From: an uncultured Bacilli bacterium
GTDB lineage: Bacteria; Bacillota_I; Bacilli_A; RF39; UBA660
Length of the DNA: 40,367 nucleotides
Direction: 5' to 3'
NCBI GenBank assembly: GCA_944329355.1
Contig: CALVID010000007.1
Coordinates: 1 to 40,367 of the forward strand
Shown: piece after piece, positions 24,396-33,661 of the stretch
Numbering within the stretch: position 1 is the stretch's first letter
Layout: every line of letters starts with the position of its first letter
Program-made: the position numbers and the translations under genes
Notes under the pieces: model-generated
Seen by the model: the letters and a program-made list of their open reading frames with translations, nothing else
Databases searched by the model: none
What the model was told of the DNA's origin: nothing

Positions 24396-24650
24396 TTAGA
24401 AAAATATTATTTGTTTGCCATTTCTAATGTTTGTTTTTTCAACAATAGTATTTAAATTATAAAATTTACCAGTATCACCATCCATAATAGCATGTCCTAT
24501 ATTTGATTCTAATTGATTATCTGACAAACTATTAGCAGCTTTATTTATGAGATTGGCGATCTCACCAACGGCTAAATCAATTGGAATATAAATATCATAA
24601 CTTTTATCTAATTTAACTACATATACATTAATTAAAACTTTATTTGTCAT
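24396..24650 (-). CDS. YukD/EsaB-like ubiquitin-fold protein
   Basis: 84 aa. It starts TNKVLINVYVVKLDKSYDIYIPIDL, a beta-hairpin plus helix typical of the ubiquitin-like fold, ends KQIIFF, and matches EsaB/YukD in length and layout. These are cytoplasmic regulators or assembly partners of EssC. Its start overlaps the essC stop by 11 nt, so it is translationally coupled to essC. Genes esaB and essC are usually neighbours in T7SSb loci. Confidence 0.7.
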   Translation of the reverse strand: MTNKVLINVYVVKLDKSYDIYIPIDLAVGEIANLINKAANSLSDNQLESNIGHAIMDGDTGKFYNLNTIVEKTNIRNGKQIIFF

Positions 24651-27600
24651 TTTTATCTAACTCCATTAATTTGATTAAAGTACCTTGGCCATTTTTAATT
24701 ACCCAAGCAAAATTATTGTTGATTTTTTCATTATAAATCCTACTACCACTATTTAATCTAATTGCTGTTTGATCAGTAATACCTGAGCCTATCCATATTC
24801 CTTGATCACTTCTTATATTACTAGAATACCATAGTTCTGTTGTAAGTTTTCTAATCTGATAACTAGAATCAATTATTATTACATTAGCATTTTCCAAAGT
24901 AACTATTTTCCCCATAACTTTATTAAGTGGGTCTTTATTGTTTGTTGTCATTAATTTCTCAATTCCAACAACAATAAATATTAAATCTTTATCTGTTTTA
25001 TTTTCAATATTTTTTGAAATATAATTTAATATTCCTTCTGAATTAATATTAAAGTTTCGATCACAATATCCAGTAACGACATCAATGAAATCTGCAACAT
25101 ATTTGTTGAGATCTATCAATATTATTTTGACATTTTCTATTTGATTTATCATAGTAATTAGACTTTTGGTAAATGAGATCGTATTTTCTAATTCTGTAGA
25201 TGAAATTAAATTGATTTTGCTCTTTTTCAAATCAAGGTTAGAAATGTTTAATGTCTGCCTTTCTATTCCTATTGGAATATTGTTTAATCCTTTTAAATTG
25301 CCAACTAAACTTTCAAATGACACTTTATCCGGTAATACGGGAATAGTTGGGGCACTTGTTTTGCATAGTTCTTTAACTTTGTTTATTTTTTCTTTAATGA
25401 AATTCATTTGATCATCACCATCATAGATTGTGGCTGTTTGAAATTCATAAACATTATCAGCTTTAAACATTCCTCTACCTGGTGAATCAGCTGGATATAA
25501 GTTGCCAATTTTACCAAATAGTTCAATATAATCATTTTTGCCTGTTAATTCTAAAGCAAAGACATTATTTAAATTACGCATAATTCTGGTTGGAAAACCA
25601 TGTGAAGAGCTACTAGTAAATATCATTATTATTCCATAGCGTTTTCCTTCTCTAGAATATCTAACTATATCTTCTTCATATCTATTATATAATTCATTGA
25701 ATGACTCGTAGTTATTAATTATAAAAACTATTAAAGGGATTTTTTGACCACTATTTTTACAATAATTAAAATAATCTCCATTATAATCAGCAAATATTCT
25801 CTTTCTTTCAATAATCAAATCATTTAAAACCGAAAATGCTTTAGTTATTTTTTCAGTATCCACTGATAACATTACATCACCGACCTGTGGAAAACCGTAG
25901 AACATTCTTAATGTTTCTGACCCAAAATCCATTATATAAAGATTTACTGATGATGAATTATATCTAGTACATAGCGAATAAATAAAACTATTTAAAAACA
26001 TTTCTCTGTCCATTGAATTTCGTCCAAATATTACAGTGTTTGACTCACTATTTAAAGGTAAAGTCAAAATGTTTTGTGATTGATTGGCTGGATCATCATA
26101 TTCTCCAATAATTGCAGATACATCTTGATTAAAGTCAAATTTATATTTGTCTATTAACTCATCTACATATATCTTATTTGGAATTTTTTCTAGCCATAAA
26201 TTTTCAGCTTTGACATTGATTTTTTTTGCCATTGCACAAATATACTTCAAAACATTTGACAATTGATCACCATAATATTTACTGTCTAATTGTTTTTTAT
26301 CTTCTGAAACTTCTTTGATGATACGGCCTAAATTATCAACTACAACAATAGATTCATTTTGATCTTGAGATTCATATTCTGATGGTATATAAGCTGCTCC
26401 TGCATACCCTGACTGACCTAATACAAATAGTTCATCATAACCAACCTGTAAATAGAACCGTCCAGCATTTTGGATTTCAGCGGCATCTGGTTTTTTTAGC
26501 ATCTCATTACTATCTGAGCGATCTTGTACTTTTAAACAAACTTTAAATTTTGAGTTTGACCAAATTTGATCATTAACAACGCCTGATGGTTTTTGGGTAG
26601 CTAAAATTAAATGAACTCCTAAAGATCTACCTATACGGGCGGCACTAATTAAATCTTCCATAAAGTCTGGTTGTTGACTTTTTAATTCAGCAAATTCATC
26701 ACTTATTATAAATAAATGAGGTATCGGTTTACTAAGTTTACCGTCGCGATAAAATCGTTGATATTTATAAATATCTATAGTACTTTCTCCAAGTTTTTCT
26801 CTAGCTTCATTAAATATTTCTTGTCTTCTTCTCAGTTCACTATTAATACTTACCAAAGTCCTATTTAGTTCTGATTTATCTAAGTTTGTAATCACGCCAG
26901 ATAGATGAGGTAGTTTTAATCCAAGACCTTTGTTATCAAAGGCTCCGGCTAATCCACCACCTTTATAATCGATTAAAATAAATGCGACTTCTTCGGGGCT
27001 ATAGTTTAAAGCCATGGATAATATATAAGTAATAATAAATTCACTTTTTCCACTTCCGGTCATTCCAGCAATTAATCCATGTGGGCCATGATATTTTTCA
27101 TGAAGATCTAAGTATATTTTACTATCATCTGCACCTACACCTACTAATGCTCTAAGTGATTGTGTTGGATCATTTTTTCGCCATCTAGTTAAGGCATTTA
27201 ATTGTTCAACTTTTTTAATGCCAAACATTTCCAAATACGTTAATGATTCTGGTATTTGTTTTCCAGCACTTTCAATTTCAACAAAAAGATTGGCTAATAT
27301 TTCACAATATTTGGCATAATCAATATTATATTTTATTTCATCTTTAAATCTGGTAACAACATATTCTTCCGAATTGTTTTTTAAAATTTCAGATGTTTCG
27401 CCGCCTAAATTTATAAAATCTAAACATTGACTAGGTAACTGACTAAGTTTGTTTTCTAGGATAATAAAACCAAAACCTAAATTCAAATTATTGTCTAAGA
27501 TAAGATTATCCATATTTAGTTTTCTGACTTTTGAATAATTATCTGTAATTATTAAATAAAATGGTTTATAGTTGGTATGTCCTTCTTCAGTTTCGACAGC

Positions 27601-29205
27601 ATCATTTTGTTTTTCGTCAGTAATTCTTTGAATATATTCTCTTTCTATATAATTATCAATAATTTGCATTTCTTCTTGATTAGTGGCAAAAAAACGGATA
27701 TCTCTATCATTACTAAAAGTATGAGGCAACATTTTAAAAGGCTCCCAGAGATTCTCATTTTCTTCGTCGATCAAAAAGACTAACTTTAAATCATCATAAC
27801 TATGGAATGTTACTAATTGTAATAAAATGTTTTTAGTAAATTCGATCTTTTTTTCTTTATTTCCCATGATTGCTGTGGCAAGATTATTTTTTAAAGAGTA
27901 TCCTACTGGAACATTGTGTAGCATACTGGCCTTATGGACTACATCTTCAGCTTGCTTTTTCAACTCATCTTCTTCCATGGAAAATTCATCTTCAGAAAAA
28001 ACAATATTGGCATCTAATGGTACTTCACCAGTACCCACCCTGACTGATAAAAAGTCTTTTTGGGTATTTAAACGATCCCATAGTTCGATACTTTTAGTAT
28101 TAATTACTTCGCAGCATTGGTCTGTTGTAATATACAATTCTTTTAAAATTTCACTTTGTTCACGGCAAATGTTTTGAATGTCGATTTTTTTTCTTTCAAT
28201 ATATTCATTATATTTTTTTACACGTTTTTTTTCTTGTCGTTCAGCTTTTTTTCGTTGATATTTTCTAGTTAATAGTGGCCACATTAACATTGATATAAGC
28301 ATAACACCGGCTGTAACGAAAGTCATCCAAGTATTTTGAAAAGTAGCTTGGCCACTAGCGATCCTAACGATTGCATTTATAATAGAAACCAAGGAAATAA
28401 TTCCCATTGTTAACATAGGTCCTATCACCAATAATAACGGAGTATCTTCCGGTTCATGTTTTTGCGGTGGTGAAGCTACTGGTATTTCGATTGTTTTGAT
28501 GTATCTTCTTATACGTGGCTTTTTAAAAAAATATTCTTCTTTAACTAACGGGTATGGTTTATGACTATTTATGTTTGCTGTATATGGTTCATATGGAATA
28601 TTGATTTCTTTTAATTTGCTGGTTTTAAACTGTACATTAGAGCCAGGATTGTTGATTATTAATAAATTGTTTATAACTAATATTTTTAAACCCATCAATA
28701 GAATAATATCACCACTATGTAGAACGATTTGATTTTGATTAACTATAAAATCATTTAAAAAAGTAATGGCATTATTGATATTAATTAATTTGAAACCGGT
28801 TTTATCATTTTGTAAAATTAAGTGTTCATCATTAATAAAGGGATTATTATATACAATATCGTTATTTTGGGATTTACCAATGGTTAGTTGGATGTTTTGT
28901 TCTATATTAAATACTTTAACCGAATTATCATAATCGGGTTCAGTGTAAATCACATAATTATTTATACTGGAATTTTCTGATTTTATAAGGAAAAAATTAT
29001 ATAATGAGAGAGTTGTTTCTTGAACAGAAGATTGATTTTGAATAATAGAAAAGCCTGGATTAGCTGACATAATCCATTGATTTTGTTTAGAATTAATATT
29101 AACTATTTTATTTTGATTATTATCTGATATGGTAAAGCTACCTTCTATATTGTTAGGTAGTTCTAGTACTTGTTTTTCTTTTGTATTATACAAAACAGCC
29201 CTCAT
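24640..29205 (-). CDS. essC: EssC-type FtsK/SpoIIIE ATPase of the type VII secretion system
   Basis: 1521 aa. The N-terminus (1-200) holds FHA-like modules (IGKSQNNDI at ~109-117). Two transmembrane helices at about 256-284 and 294-312, then a basic coiled stretch. The ATPase domain D1 has an intact Walker A GMTGSGKS at 714-721 and Walker B FIISDE (832-837). The D2 P-loop is degenerate (GRNSMDRE at 1061-1068), and D3 also (SSTELENT near 1370). It is the motor and membrane platform of the system. No other membrane component (EssA, EssB, EsaA) is seen nearby. A promoter with extended -10 lies at 29265-29294. Confidence 0.92.
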   Translation of the reverse strand: MRAVLYNTKEKQVLELPNNIEGSFTISDNNQNKIVNINSKQNQWIMSANPGFSIIQNQSSVQETTLSLYNFFLIKSENSSINNYVIYTEPDYDNSVKVFNIEQNIQLTIGKSQNNDIVYNNPFINDEHLILQNDKTGFKLININNAITFLNDFIVNQNQIVLHSGDIILLMGLKILVINNLLIINNPGSNVQFKTSKLKEINIPYEPYTANINSHKPYPLVKEEYFFKKPRIRRYIKTIEIPVASPPQKHEPEDTPLLLVIGPMLTMGIISLVSIINAIVRIASGQATFQNTWMTFVTAGVMLISMLMWPLLTRKYQRKKAERQEKKRVKKYNEYIERKKIDIQNICREQSEILKELYITTDQCCEVINTKSIELWDRLNTQKDFLSVRVGTGEVPLDANIVFSEDEFSMEEDELKKQAEDVVHKASMLHNVPVGYSLKNNLATAIMGNKEKKIEFTKNILLQLVTFHSYDDLKLVFLIDEENENLWEPFKMLPHTFSNDRDIRFFATNQEEMQIIDNYIEREYIQRITDEKQNDAVETEEGHTNYKPFYLIITDNYSKVRKLNMDNLILDNNLNLGFGFIILENKLSQLPSQCLDFINLGGETSEILKNNSEEYVVTRFKDEIKYNIDYAKYCEILANLFVEIESAGKQIPESLTYLEMFGIKKVEQLNALTRWRKNDPTQSLRALVGVGADDSKIYLDLHEKYHGPHGLIAGMTGSGKSEFIITYILSMALNYSPEEVAFILIDYKGGGLAGAFDNKGLGLKLPHLSGVITNLDKSELNRTLVSINSELRRRQEIFNEAREKLGESTIDIYKYQRFYRDGKLSKPIPHLFIISDEFAELKSQQPDFMEDLISAARIGRSLGVHLILATQKPSGVVNDQIWSNSKFKVCLKVQDRSDSNEMLKKPDAAEIQNAGRFYLQVGYDELFVLGQSGYAGAAYIPSEYESQDQNESIVVVDNLGRIIKEVSEDKKQLDSKYYGDQLSNVLKYICAMAKKINVKAENLWLEKIPNKIYVDELIDKYKFDFNQDVSAIIGEYDDPANQSQNILTLPLNSESNTVIFGRNSMDREMFLNSFIYSLCTRYNSSSVNLYIMDFGSETLRMFYGFPQVGDVMLSVDTEKITKAFSVLNDLIIERKRIFADYNGDYFNYCKNSGQKIPLIVFIINNYESFNELYNRYEEDIVRYSREGKRYGIIMIFTSSSSHGFPTRIMRNLNNVFALELTGKNDYIELFGKIGNLYPADSPGRGMFKADNVYEFQTATIYDGDDQMNFIKEKINKVKELCKTSAPTIPVLPDKVSFESLVGNLKGLNNIPIGIERQTLNISNLDLKKSKINLISSTELENTISFTKSLITMINQIENVKIILIDLNKYVADFIDVVTGYCDRNFNINSEGILNYISKNIENKTDKDLIFIVVGIEKLMTTNNKDPLNKVMGKIVTLENANVIIIDSSYQIRKLTTELWYSSNIRSDQGIWIGSGITDQTAIRLNSGSRIYNEKINNNFAWVIKNGQGTLIKLMELDKNDK

Positions 29206-29256
29206 ATCAACACCTCATTTTACTCTATTGACCTGTTGCCTATTTTTCTTATATCG

Positions 29257-29397
29257 TTATTTTGATTGTATCATAAAATCATTTGTAAAAACAAGGGGTA
29301 GCAGGATTTTTTTATATATATTTAAATGAAGTTGTATTAATTCTTTTTGCTTTTCATTAGGATACATTCTAAACGTATAACCTTTTAATATATTCAC
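29257..29397 (-). pseudogene. TnpB/IS605 OrfB-like N-terminal remnant
   Basis: From a GTG at 29395-29397 the frame reads VNILKGYTFRMYPNEKQKEL, the start pattern of IS605 OrfB/TnpB proteins (KxYxFRxYPNxEQ). After about 27 residues it diverges and stops at 46 aa, against 350 or more for a full protein. No zinc ribbon or RuvC residues follow. Probable relic of an IS200/IS605 element. The short length leaves doubt. Confidence 0.4.
29265..29294 (-). promoter_or_regulatory. Promoter of essC / T7SS operon
   Basis: TTGTTT (29289-29294), an 18-nt spacer, TACAAT (29265-29270) preceded by TGA, so an extended -10 element. The leader before the essC ATG is about 53 nt. It overlaps the TnpB-like remnant. 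Confidence 0.6.
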
Positions 29398-29501
29398 GCC
29401 ATCATCTTCTATCGTTGATGTATTCACTATATCGCATACATAGGTTCTTATAAATGGATTTGTATAAATTTTACCCTTTACATAGTAATTTCCGAATAAA
29501 T

Positions 29502-29531
29502 AAAAAAGTTCAAATTTTCAACTTGAACTTT
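29502..29531 (-). terminator. Terminator after the coiled-coil protein gene
   Basis: Stem AAGTTCAA/TTGAACTT (29523-29530 with 29506-29513), loop of nine, and a T tract on the minus strand. It starts at the stop codon. Confidence 0.8.
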
Positions 29532-30408
29532 AATCTCTATTTTTTGAAATACTTCTATAAATTTTATTTAAAATTTCAGCACTTTTAGCTAATTTAGCTT
29601 CTAATTTTTCATTCTCTTTTCGTAATTTTTCGTTTTCCTCTTGACACTTAGCATTCTCTTCTTTTAACTCTAATAAGTTTTGATTGAGATTTTCTCTTTC
29701 TTCAGAAGCTTCACTACTTATTTTATCTAATTTTTCGATTTCTAACTGTAATTTTCTGATTTTCTCATCTTTAGCATCCATTTCACTTTGCATATTTTCA
29801 TATCTATTTACAAAGTTTGATACTGCTGATGTAATATTTTCAAAAGAATCATCTTGGTTGACATCTTCTTCAGATTCTTCAGGTCTTAATAATTCTGGTT
29901 TTACTTCTTTAGGAATATTTTCAAGATCCAAATCTTCCATAACTGAGGATAGATTATCAATTTCATCTAACAAACTTTCTGCTTCTTTTGGAGATATTTT
30001 AATCATTTCATCAACGAAAGTTGGTGCTTCTTCTGTTTCTATTTTAGAGTCATCAATATATTTGCCATAAATGTTTAATTCAGTAATTTTACTCATGATA
30101 TCTTCGATACTTACATTATATTTATTCATTAAGTTACGAATATTTTTATCTTCTGTATAATTTTCAAAGAAGTCTTTATCATCCGGTATTAAGATGTTTG
30201 CTCTAAACATCTGTTTTTCTTCTCTTCCTTGTTCACCATCACTAAAAGCAATGTCCATATTTTCAATGACAGAATTTATGAAGTCATTCTTTTTTTCTAC
30301 AGCTTCATCAAATGGTAACTTTTTAAATGATTTAAATAATTTTTTATTATCTTCTCTAATATCACGTGCTAATTTTTTGATTGCTAAAAATCTTTCTTTT
30401 TCTAACAT
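29530..30408 (-). CDS. Acidic coiled-coil hypothetical protein
   Basis: 292 aa, soluble, very acidic in the middle (about 120-195) and with a long C-terminal coiled coil (about 205-285: KLQLEIEKLDKI, ENLNQNLLELKEEN, ENEKLRKENEKLEAKL). No known catalytic motif. It is the last gene of the transcript that also carries efp and rpmG, ended by a strong terminator. The family is not recognised. A scaffolding role would be a guess from the coiled coil. Confidence 0.65.
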   Translation of the reverse strand: MLEKERFLAIKKLARDIREDNKKLFKSFKKLPFDEAVEKKNDFINSVIENMDIAFSDGEQGREEKQMFRANILIPDDKDFFENYTEDKNIRNLMNKYNVSIEDIMSKITELNIYGKYIDDSKIETEEAPTFVDEMIKISPKEAESLLDEIDNLSSVMEDLDLENIPKEVKPELLRPEESEEDVNQDDSFENITSAVSNFVNRYENMQSEMDAKDEKIRKLQLEIEKLDKISSEASEERENLNQNLLELKEENAKCQEENEKLRKENEKLEAKLAKSAEILNKIYRSISKNRD

Positions 30409-30439
30409 ATTTCCACCTCTTTATTCTTTTAATAGCCCT

Positions 30440-30997
30440 TTATGCTCTGGAATCGTATTTTCCATCTTTGGTTGAAACAATTATACGTTCATTTGAACTT
30501 ATAAATAAAGGAACTTTTACTGTTAAACCATTTTCTAAAGTTGCTTCTTTAGTAGCGTTAGTTGCGGTATTTCCCTTAACAGCTGGTTCAGTTTCAGTTA
30601 CTTCATATTCGATTTTTTCAGGTAGATTAATGCCTAATACTTCTCCTTTATAAAATGTAACTTCAACTTCTAATCCTTCTTTTAAGAATTTTGCGTTATC
30701 GCCTAAGTTTTCTTTAGCTAAATCAATTTGTTCATATGTTTCCATATTCATGAAATTGTACATATTTCCATTACTATATAAATATTGCATTGGTTTTTTT
30801 TCAATGATAGCTTTTTCAAATTTAATATTGGTATTGAATGTTTGTTCAGTTGTTGAACCAGTTCGCAAATTTTTAAGTTTAATGCGGACAAAGGCTGGAC
30901 CTTTTCCTGGCTTAACGTGTTGGAACTCTACGATTAAATAGATGTTTCCATCAATTAAAACTGTCATTCCATTTTTAATATCATTAATATTTATCAT
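30440..30997 (-). CDS. efp: Elongation factor P
   Basis: 185 aa, the family length. Rescues ribosomes stalled on polyproline. The KOW-like N-domain contains FQHVKPGKGPAFVR with Lys32 at the tip, the residue that is modified in many species. The C-terminal OB domains include LPEKIEYEVTETEPAVKGNTA, a typical EF-P signature. No modification enzyme (EpmA, EarP or YmfI types) is in the window. AGGTAAAG precedes the ATG. Confidence 0.96.
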   Translation of the reverse strand: MININDIKNGMTVLIDGNIYLIVEFQHVKPGKGPAFVRIKLKNLRTGSTTEQTFNTNIKFEKAIIEKKPMQYLYSNGNMYNFMNMETYEQIDLAKENLGDNAKFLKEGLEVEVTFYKGEVLGINLPEKIEYEVTETEPAVKGNTATNATKEATLENGLTVKVPLFISSNERIIVSTKDGKYDSRA

Positions 30998-31013
30998 ACT
31001 TTACCTCCATGAA

Positions 31014-31181
31014 TTATTTTTTCTCATTGTGCTCTGTATGTTTTTGACATTTAGGGCAATATTTGTTTAATTTTAATCTTTCTGGTGTGTTCCTTTTATT
31101 TTTTTCTACACGGTAATTTTCACTTTTACACACACTACATACTAAAGTGATGTTATCTCTAACTTCGCCTTTTTTAGCCAT
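31014..31181 (-). CDS. rpmG: 50S ribosomal protein L33, zinc-binding form
   Basis: 55 aa from ATG 31179-31181 (AGGAGGG before it). It has CSVC and CPKC pairs, so it is the C+ (zinc) form. The body NITLVCSVCKSENYRVEKNKRNTPERLKL is the L33 pattern. It follows the PBP gene, as rpmGA follows pbpA in Bacillus. Confidence 0.92.
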   Translation of the reverse strand: MAKKGEVRDNITLVCSVCKSENYRVEKNKRNTPERLKLNKYCPKCQKHTEHNEKK

Positions 31182-31223
31182 GATTATCCCTCCTTTTCGC
31201 ATTTCTTATAACATTATATCAAA

Positions 31224-33353
31224 TTATGGGTAAAATTCAAAGTATTTTTTAGAAACTCTATTAGTTAAACGCTTATTTATAGATGATTGATGGTCGGTTT
31301 TGCCATCTGGTCTTGAGATATTTGGAGAAACTATGGTAAATGTTACTTTAGGATTATCATATGGTGCATAAGCAACAAAAGTCGTACTGATAGTTTCTTT
31401 ATCAATCTTTCCGTCGCCATTAGTATCGACAAAACTTTGACTTGTTCCGGTTTTTCCAGCTGGTTTATATACTTCATCTATGTATCCCCTACCTAGGCCA
31501 TAAGTCATTACTGCTCTAAAACCCTCATGAACTCTATCCATATATTTAGCTTCGGTTTTTACTTTATTTAATTCTTTTCTATTTTGATCATAACTTGTTT
31601 TATCATTATATAATCCTTTATATAAATATGGTGTCATTCTACTGCCATTATTGGCTATCGTGTTTATATACTGTGATAACTGGATTGGGGTATAGTTATC
31701 ATACTGACCAATTGAAAAATCTAATAATAAACCTGAAGTAGTATTTGAACCTTTTAAGCCTGTTATTTCATTAGGTAAATCAATACCTGTTTTTACACCT
31801 AAACCAAATTCAGCAAAGGTATTTCTATATGTGTTAAAAGCTTCTTTATCGATAACTAATGGTTTATTATATTGATAATTTCCCTTACCCACTTTTATAG
31901 CTGTATAATATTGATAAGTATTGGATGATTGAGCTAAAGCTGTTATGTCGTTTAGTCTACCTAAATATTTCCATGAACATTTTTCTGGAGTAGCGGCAAT
32001 TTTTACACAGTTATCATATCTTACTTCACCTATTTTTAAAGCTCCTGTATTATAACCTACTATGTGGCTAGCGCCTTTGACAACAGAACCCATAACAGCA
32101 GTTGATTGGGTTATTCCTGAGGTAAAATCAATGACACTATATGTTCTATCATCATTTTGTTTTAATTTCTTGCCAGCCATAGCTAATATTTCGCCAGTTT
32201 TAGGATCACTTATGATAACAAATGAACCGTCATAATATTCGGTGTTGGCTTCTTTTTTAGCATTTATCACTTCTTCAGTTAGTATTTCCTCTAAGGCTTT
32301 TTGAAGTTCAATATCAATAGTTAAGACAATGTCATTACCCCTTTTTCCTTCTTCAATTAATTTATATGAACCATCATTCATAACTTCATATTTATTTTTT
32401 TTACCTTTTAATATATCTTCATATTGATATTCTAAGTTACTAGTTCCTACTCTATCATCTAAGCTATAACCTTTTTTTAAATAATAATCTTTTAGTTCAG
32501 CTGGTATACCACTTTTACTTGATGATACGTTACCTAGAATACTTTTGAAGACATTTCCATATGGATAAGTTCTTTCCCAATCTAATTTGGTGTTTATGCC
32601 TTTTAATTCACTAATGTTTTCTGAAACTAAGGCATATTCTTCGTCGGTAACATTTTCATTTTTTATAGTTTTTTCATCATATGAATAACCTGTATTCATA
32701 AGAGTATATATATATGCAGCTTTTTTATCTAAATCATTATATTCAGCTAGTTCTTCAGGCGTTATTCTGTCTATTTCTAACTGATAAATTTCATCATTTG
32801 TTATTTTTCTTTCTTCTAATTTTTGCCATTCTTCATCAGTTATTTTGGCTTTAGCTTTTTTTTGATTATTTTTTATCCAAAAGTTTCTAAAATCATAGTC
32901 ATTTAATTTTGAAAAATCTAATTCTATCATATTAGCGAGCTTATAAGCTATTTTTATCTCTTCTTTTGTGGTTATACCTGATGGTTTTTTATAGTATATT
33001 ACTTTAGATGGAATGTTATCGACAATTAGTTTCCCATTTCTATCATATATTCTTCCTCTTGGAGCAGTTTCACCATAGATTACTGTTTTGGTAAGGTTTT
33101 CTAATTCTTTTTGATATTTTTCTTTACCAACTACTTGGACGATAAAAAGTGATACAACTAGGATTAAAAGGGCTAGAATAATGATAACATTTAAAATATT
33201 ATAACGCTTTTCTATTTCGACTTTTATATCTTTATTTACTTTATATGTATTAAAGTTATATGTTTGTTTGCTTTGTCTTTTGGATATTTTTAATGATGAT
33301 TTTCTTTTGTTTTGAATATCTTTTATTTTTTGTTTTAAAGAATTTATGTTCAC
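31224..33353 (-). CDS. Class B penicillin-binding protein (PBP2-type transpeptidase)
   Basis: 709 aa. A basic cytoplasmic start, one transmembrane helix (about 53-75), then the dimerisation domain beginning GETAPRGRIYDRNGKL, a class B signature. Transpeptidase motifs: S423-V-V-K (SxxK), S476-S-N (SxN) and KTG in AGKTGTSQS near 638. It crosslinks peptidoglycan during elongation or sporulation and proves that the organism has a wall. A long inserted segment (~150-260) is rich in Lys and Asp. Gene context (rpmG next) fits pbpA of Bacillus. Confidence 0.9.
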   Translation of the reverse strand: MNINSLKQKIKDIQNKRKSSLKISKRQSKQTYNFNTYKVNKDIKVEIEKRYNILNVIIILALLILVVSLFIVQVVGKEKYQKELENLTKTVIYGETAPRGRIYDRNGKLIVDNIPSKVIYYKKPSGITTKEEIKIAYKLANMIELDFSKLNDYDFRNFWIKNNQKKAKAKITDEEWQKLEERKITNDEIYQLEIDRITPEELAEYNDLDKKAAYIYTLMNTGYSYDEKTIKNENVTDEEYALVSENISELKGINTKLDWERTYPYGNVFKSILGNVSSSKSGIPAELKDYYLKKGYSLDDRVGTSNLEYQYEDILKGKKNKYEVMNDGSYKLIEEGKRGNDIVLTIDIELQKALEEILTEEVINAKKEANTEYYDGSFVIISDPKTGEILAMAGKKLKQNDDRTYSVIDFTSGITQSTAVMGSVVKGASHIVGYNTGALKIGEVRYDNCVKIAATPEKCSWKYLGRLNDITALAQSSNTYQYYTAIKVGKGNYQYNKPLVIDKEAFNTYRNTFAEFGLGVKTGIDLPNEITGLKGSNTTSGLLLDFSIGQYDNYTPIQLSQYINTIANNGSRMTPYLYKGLYNDKTSYDQNRKELNKVKTEAKYMDRVHEGFRAVMTYGLGRGYIDEVYKPAGKTGTSQSFVDTNGDGKIDKETISTTFVAYAPYDNPKVTFTIVSPNISRPDGKTDHQSSINKRLTNRVSKKYFEFYP

Positions 33354-33403
33354 TTTTTATCACCTCGCTTTATTTTTAACATATTTTATTATAGGGGGAA
33401 TTT

Positions 33404-33661
33404 ATGCATAAGCTTATTGAAAATTATGTTCAAAATATTAGAAAAAAAGATATTTATGATTTTGCTTTGAAAAATGATATATTACTAACAGAAAAAGAAC
33501 AAGATATATTATATCACTATTTACAAAATAATTGGGAAGAAATATTATATGGAAATTCTAGGGATTTTGTTTCTTTAGAAAATCAGATTGATAAAGAAAA
33601 ATTTTTGAAGATTAAAAAGTTATTTGATTTTTACTTTAATAAATATCACAATTTACTATAA
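33404..33661 (+). CDS. YqfT/DUF2624-like small protein
   Basis: 85 aa, all helical, no signal peptide. The pattern IYDFALKNDILLTEKEQDILYHYLQNNWEEIL resembles DUF2624 (Bacillus YqfT), a protein coded beside nfo, as here. Read rightward, opposite to the neighbours, and its 3' end overlaps the end of nfo by 16 nt. AGGGGGAAT precedes the ATG. Function unknown. Confidence 0.65.
   Translation: MHKLIENYVQNIRKKDIYDFALKNDILLTEKEQDILYHYLQNNWEEILYGNSRDFVSLENQIDKEKFLKIKKLFDFYFNKYHNLL

Larger units (their letters stand above)
29206..29529. other. Intergenic region upstream of essC
   Basis: 324 nt without an intact gene. It contains the terminator of the upstream operon (29502-29531), an open stretch with a TnpB-like N-terminus, and the essC promoter, all on the minus strand. 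Confidence 0.7.

Noticed and set aside
29684-30070. Open frames on the plus strand opposite the coiled-coil protein gene and other long genes
   Set aside because: Ser/Leu/Phe-rich shadow frames caused by the codon bias of the real minus-strand genes. No ribosome sites or domain patterns.
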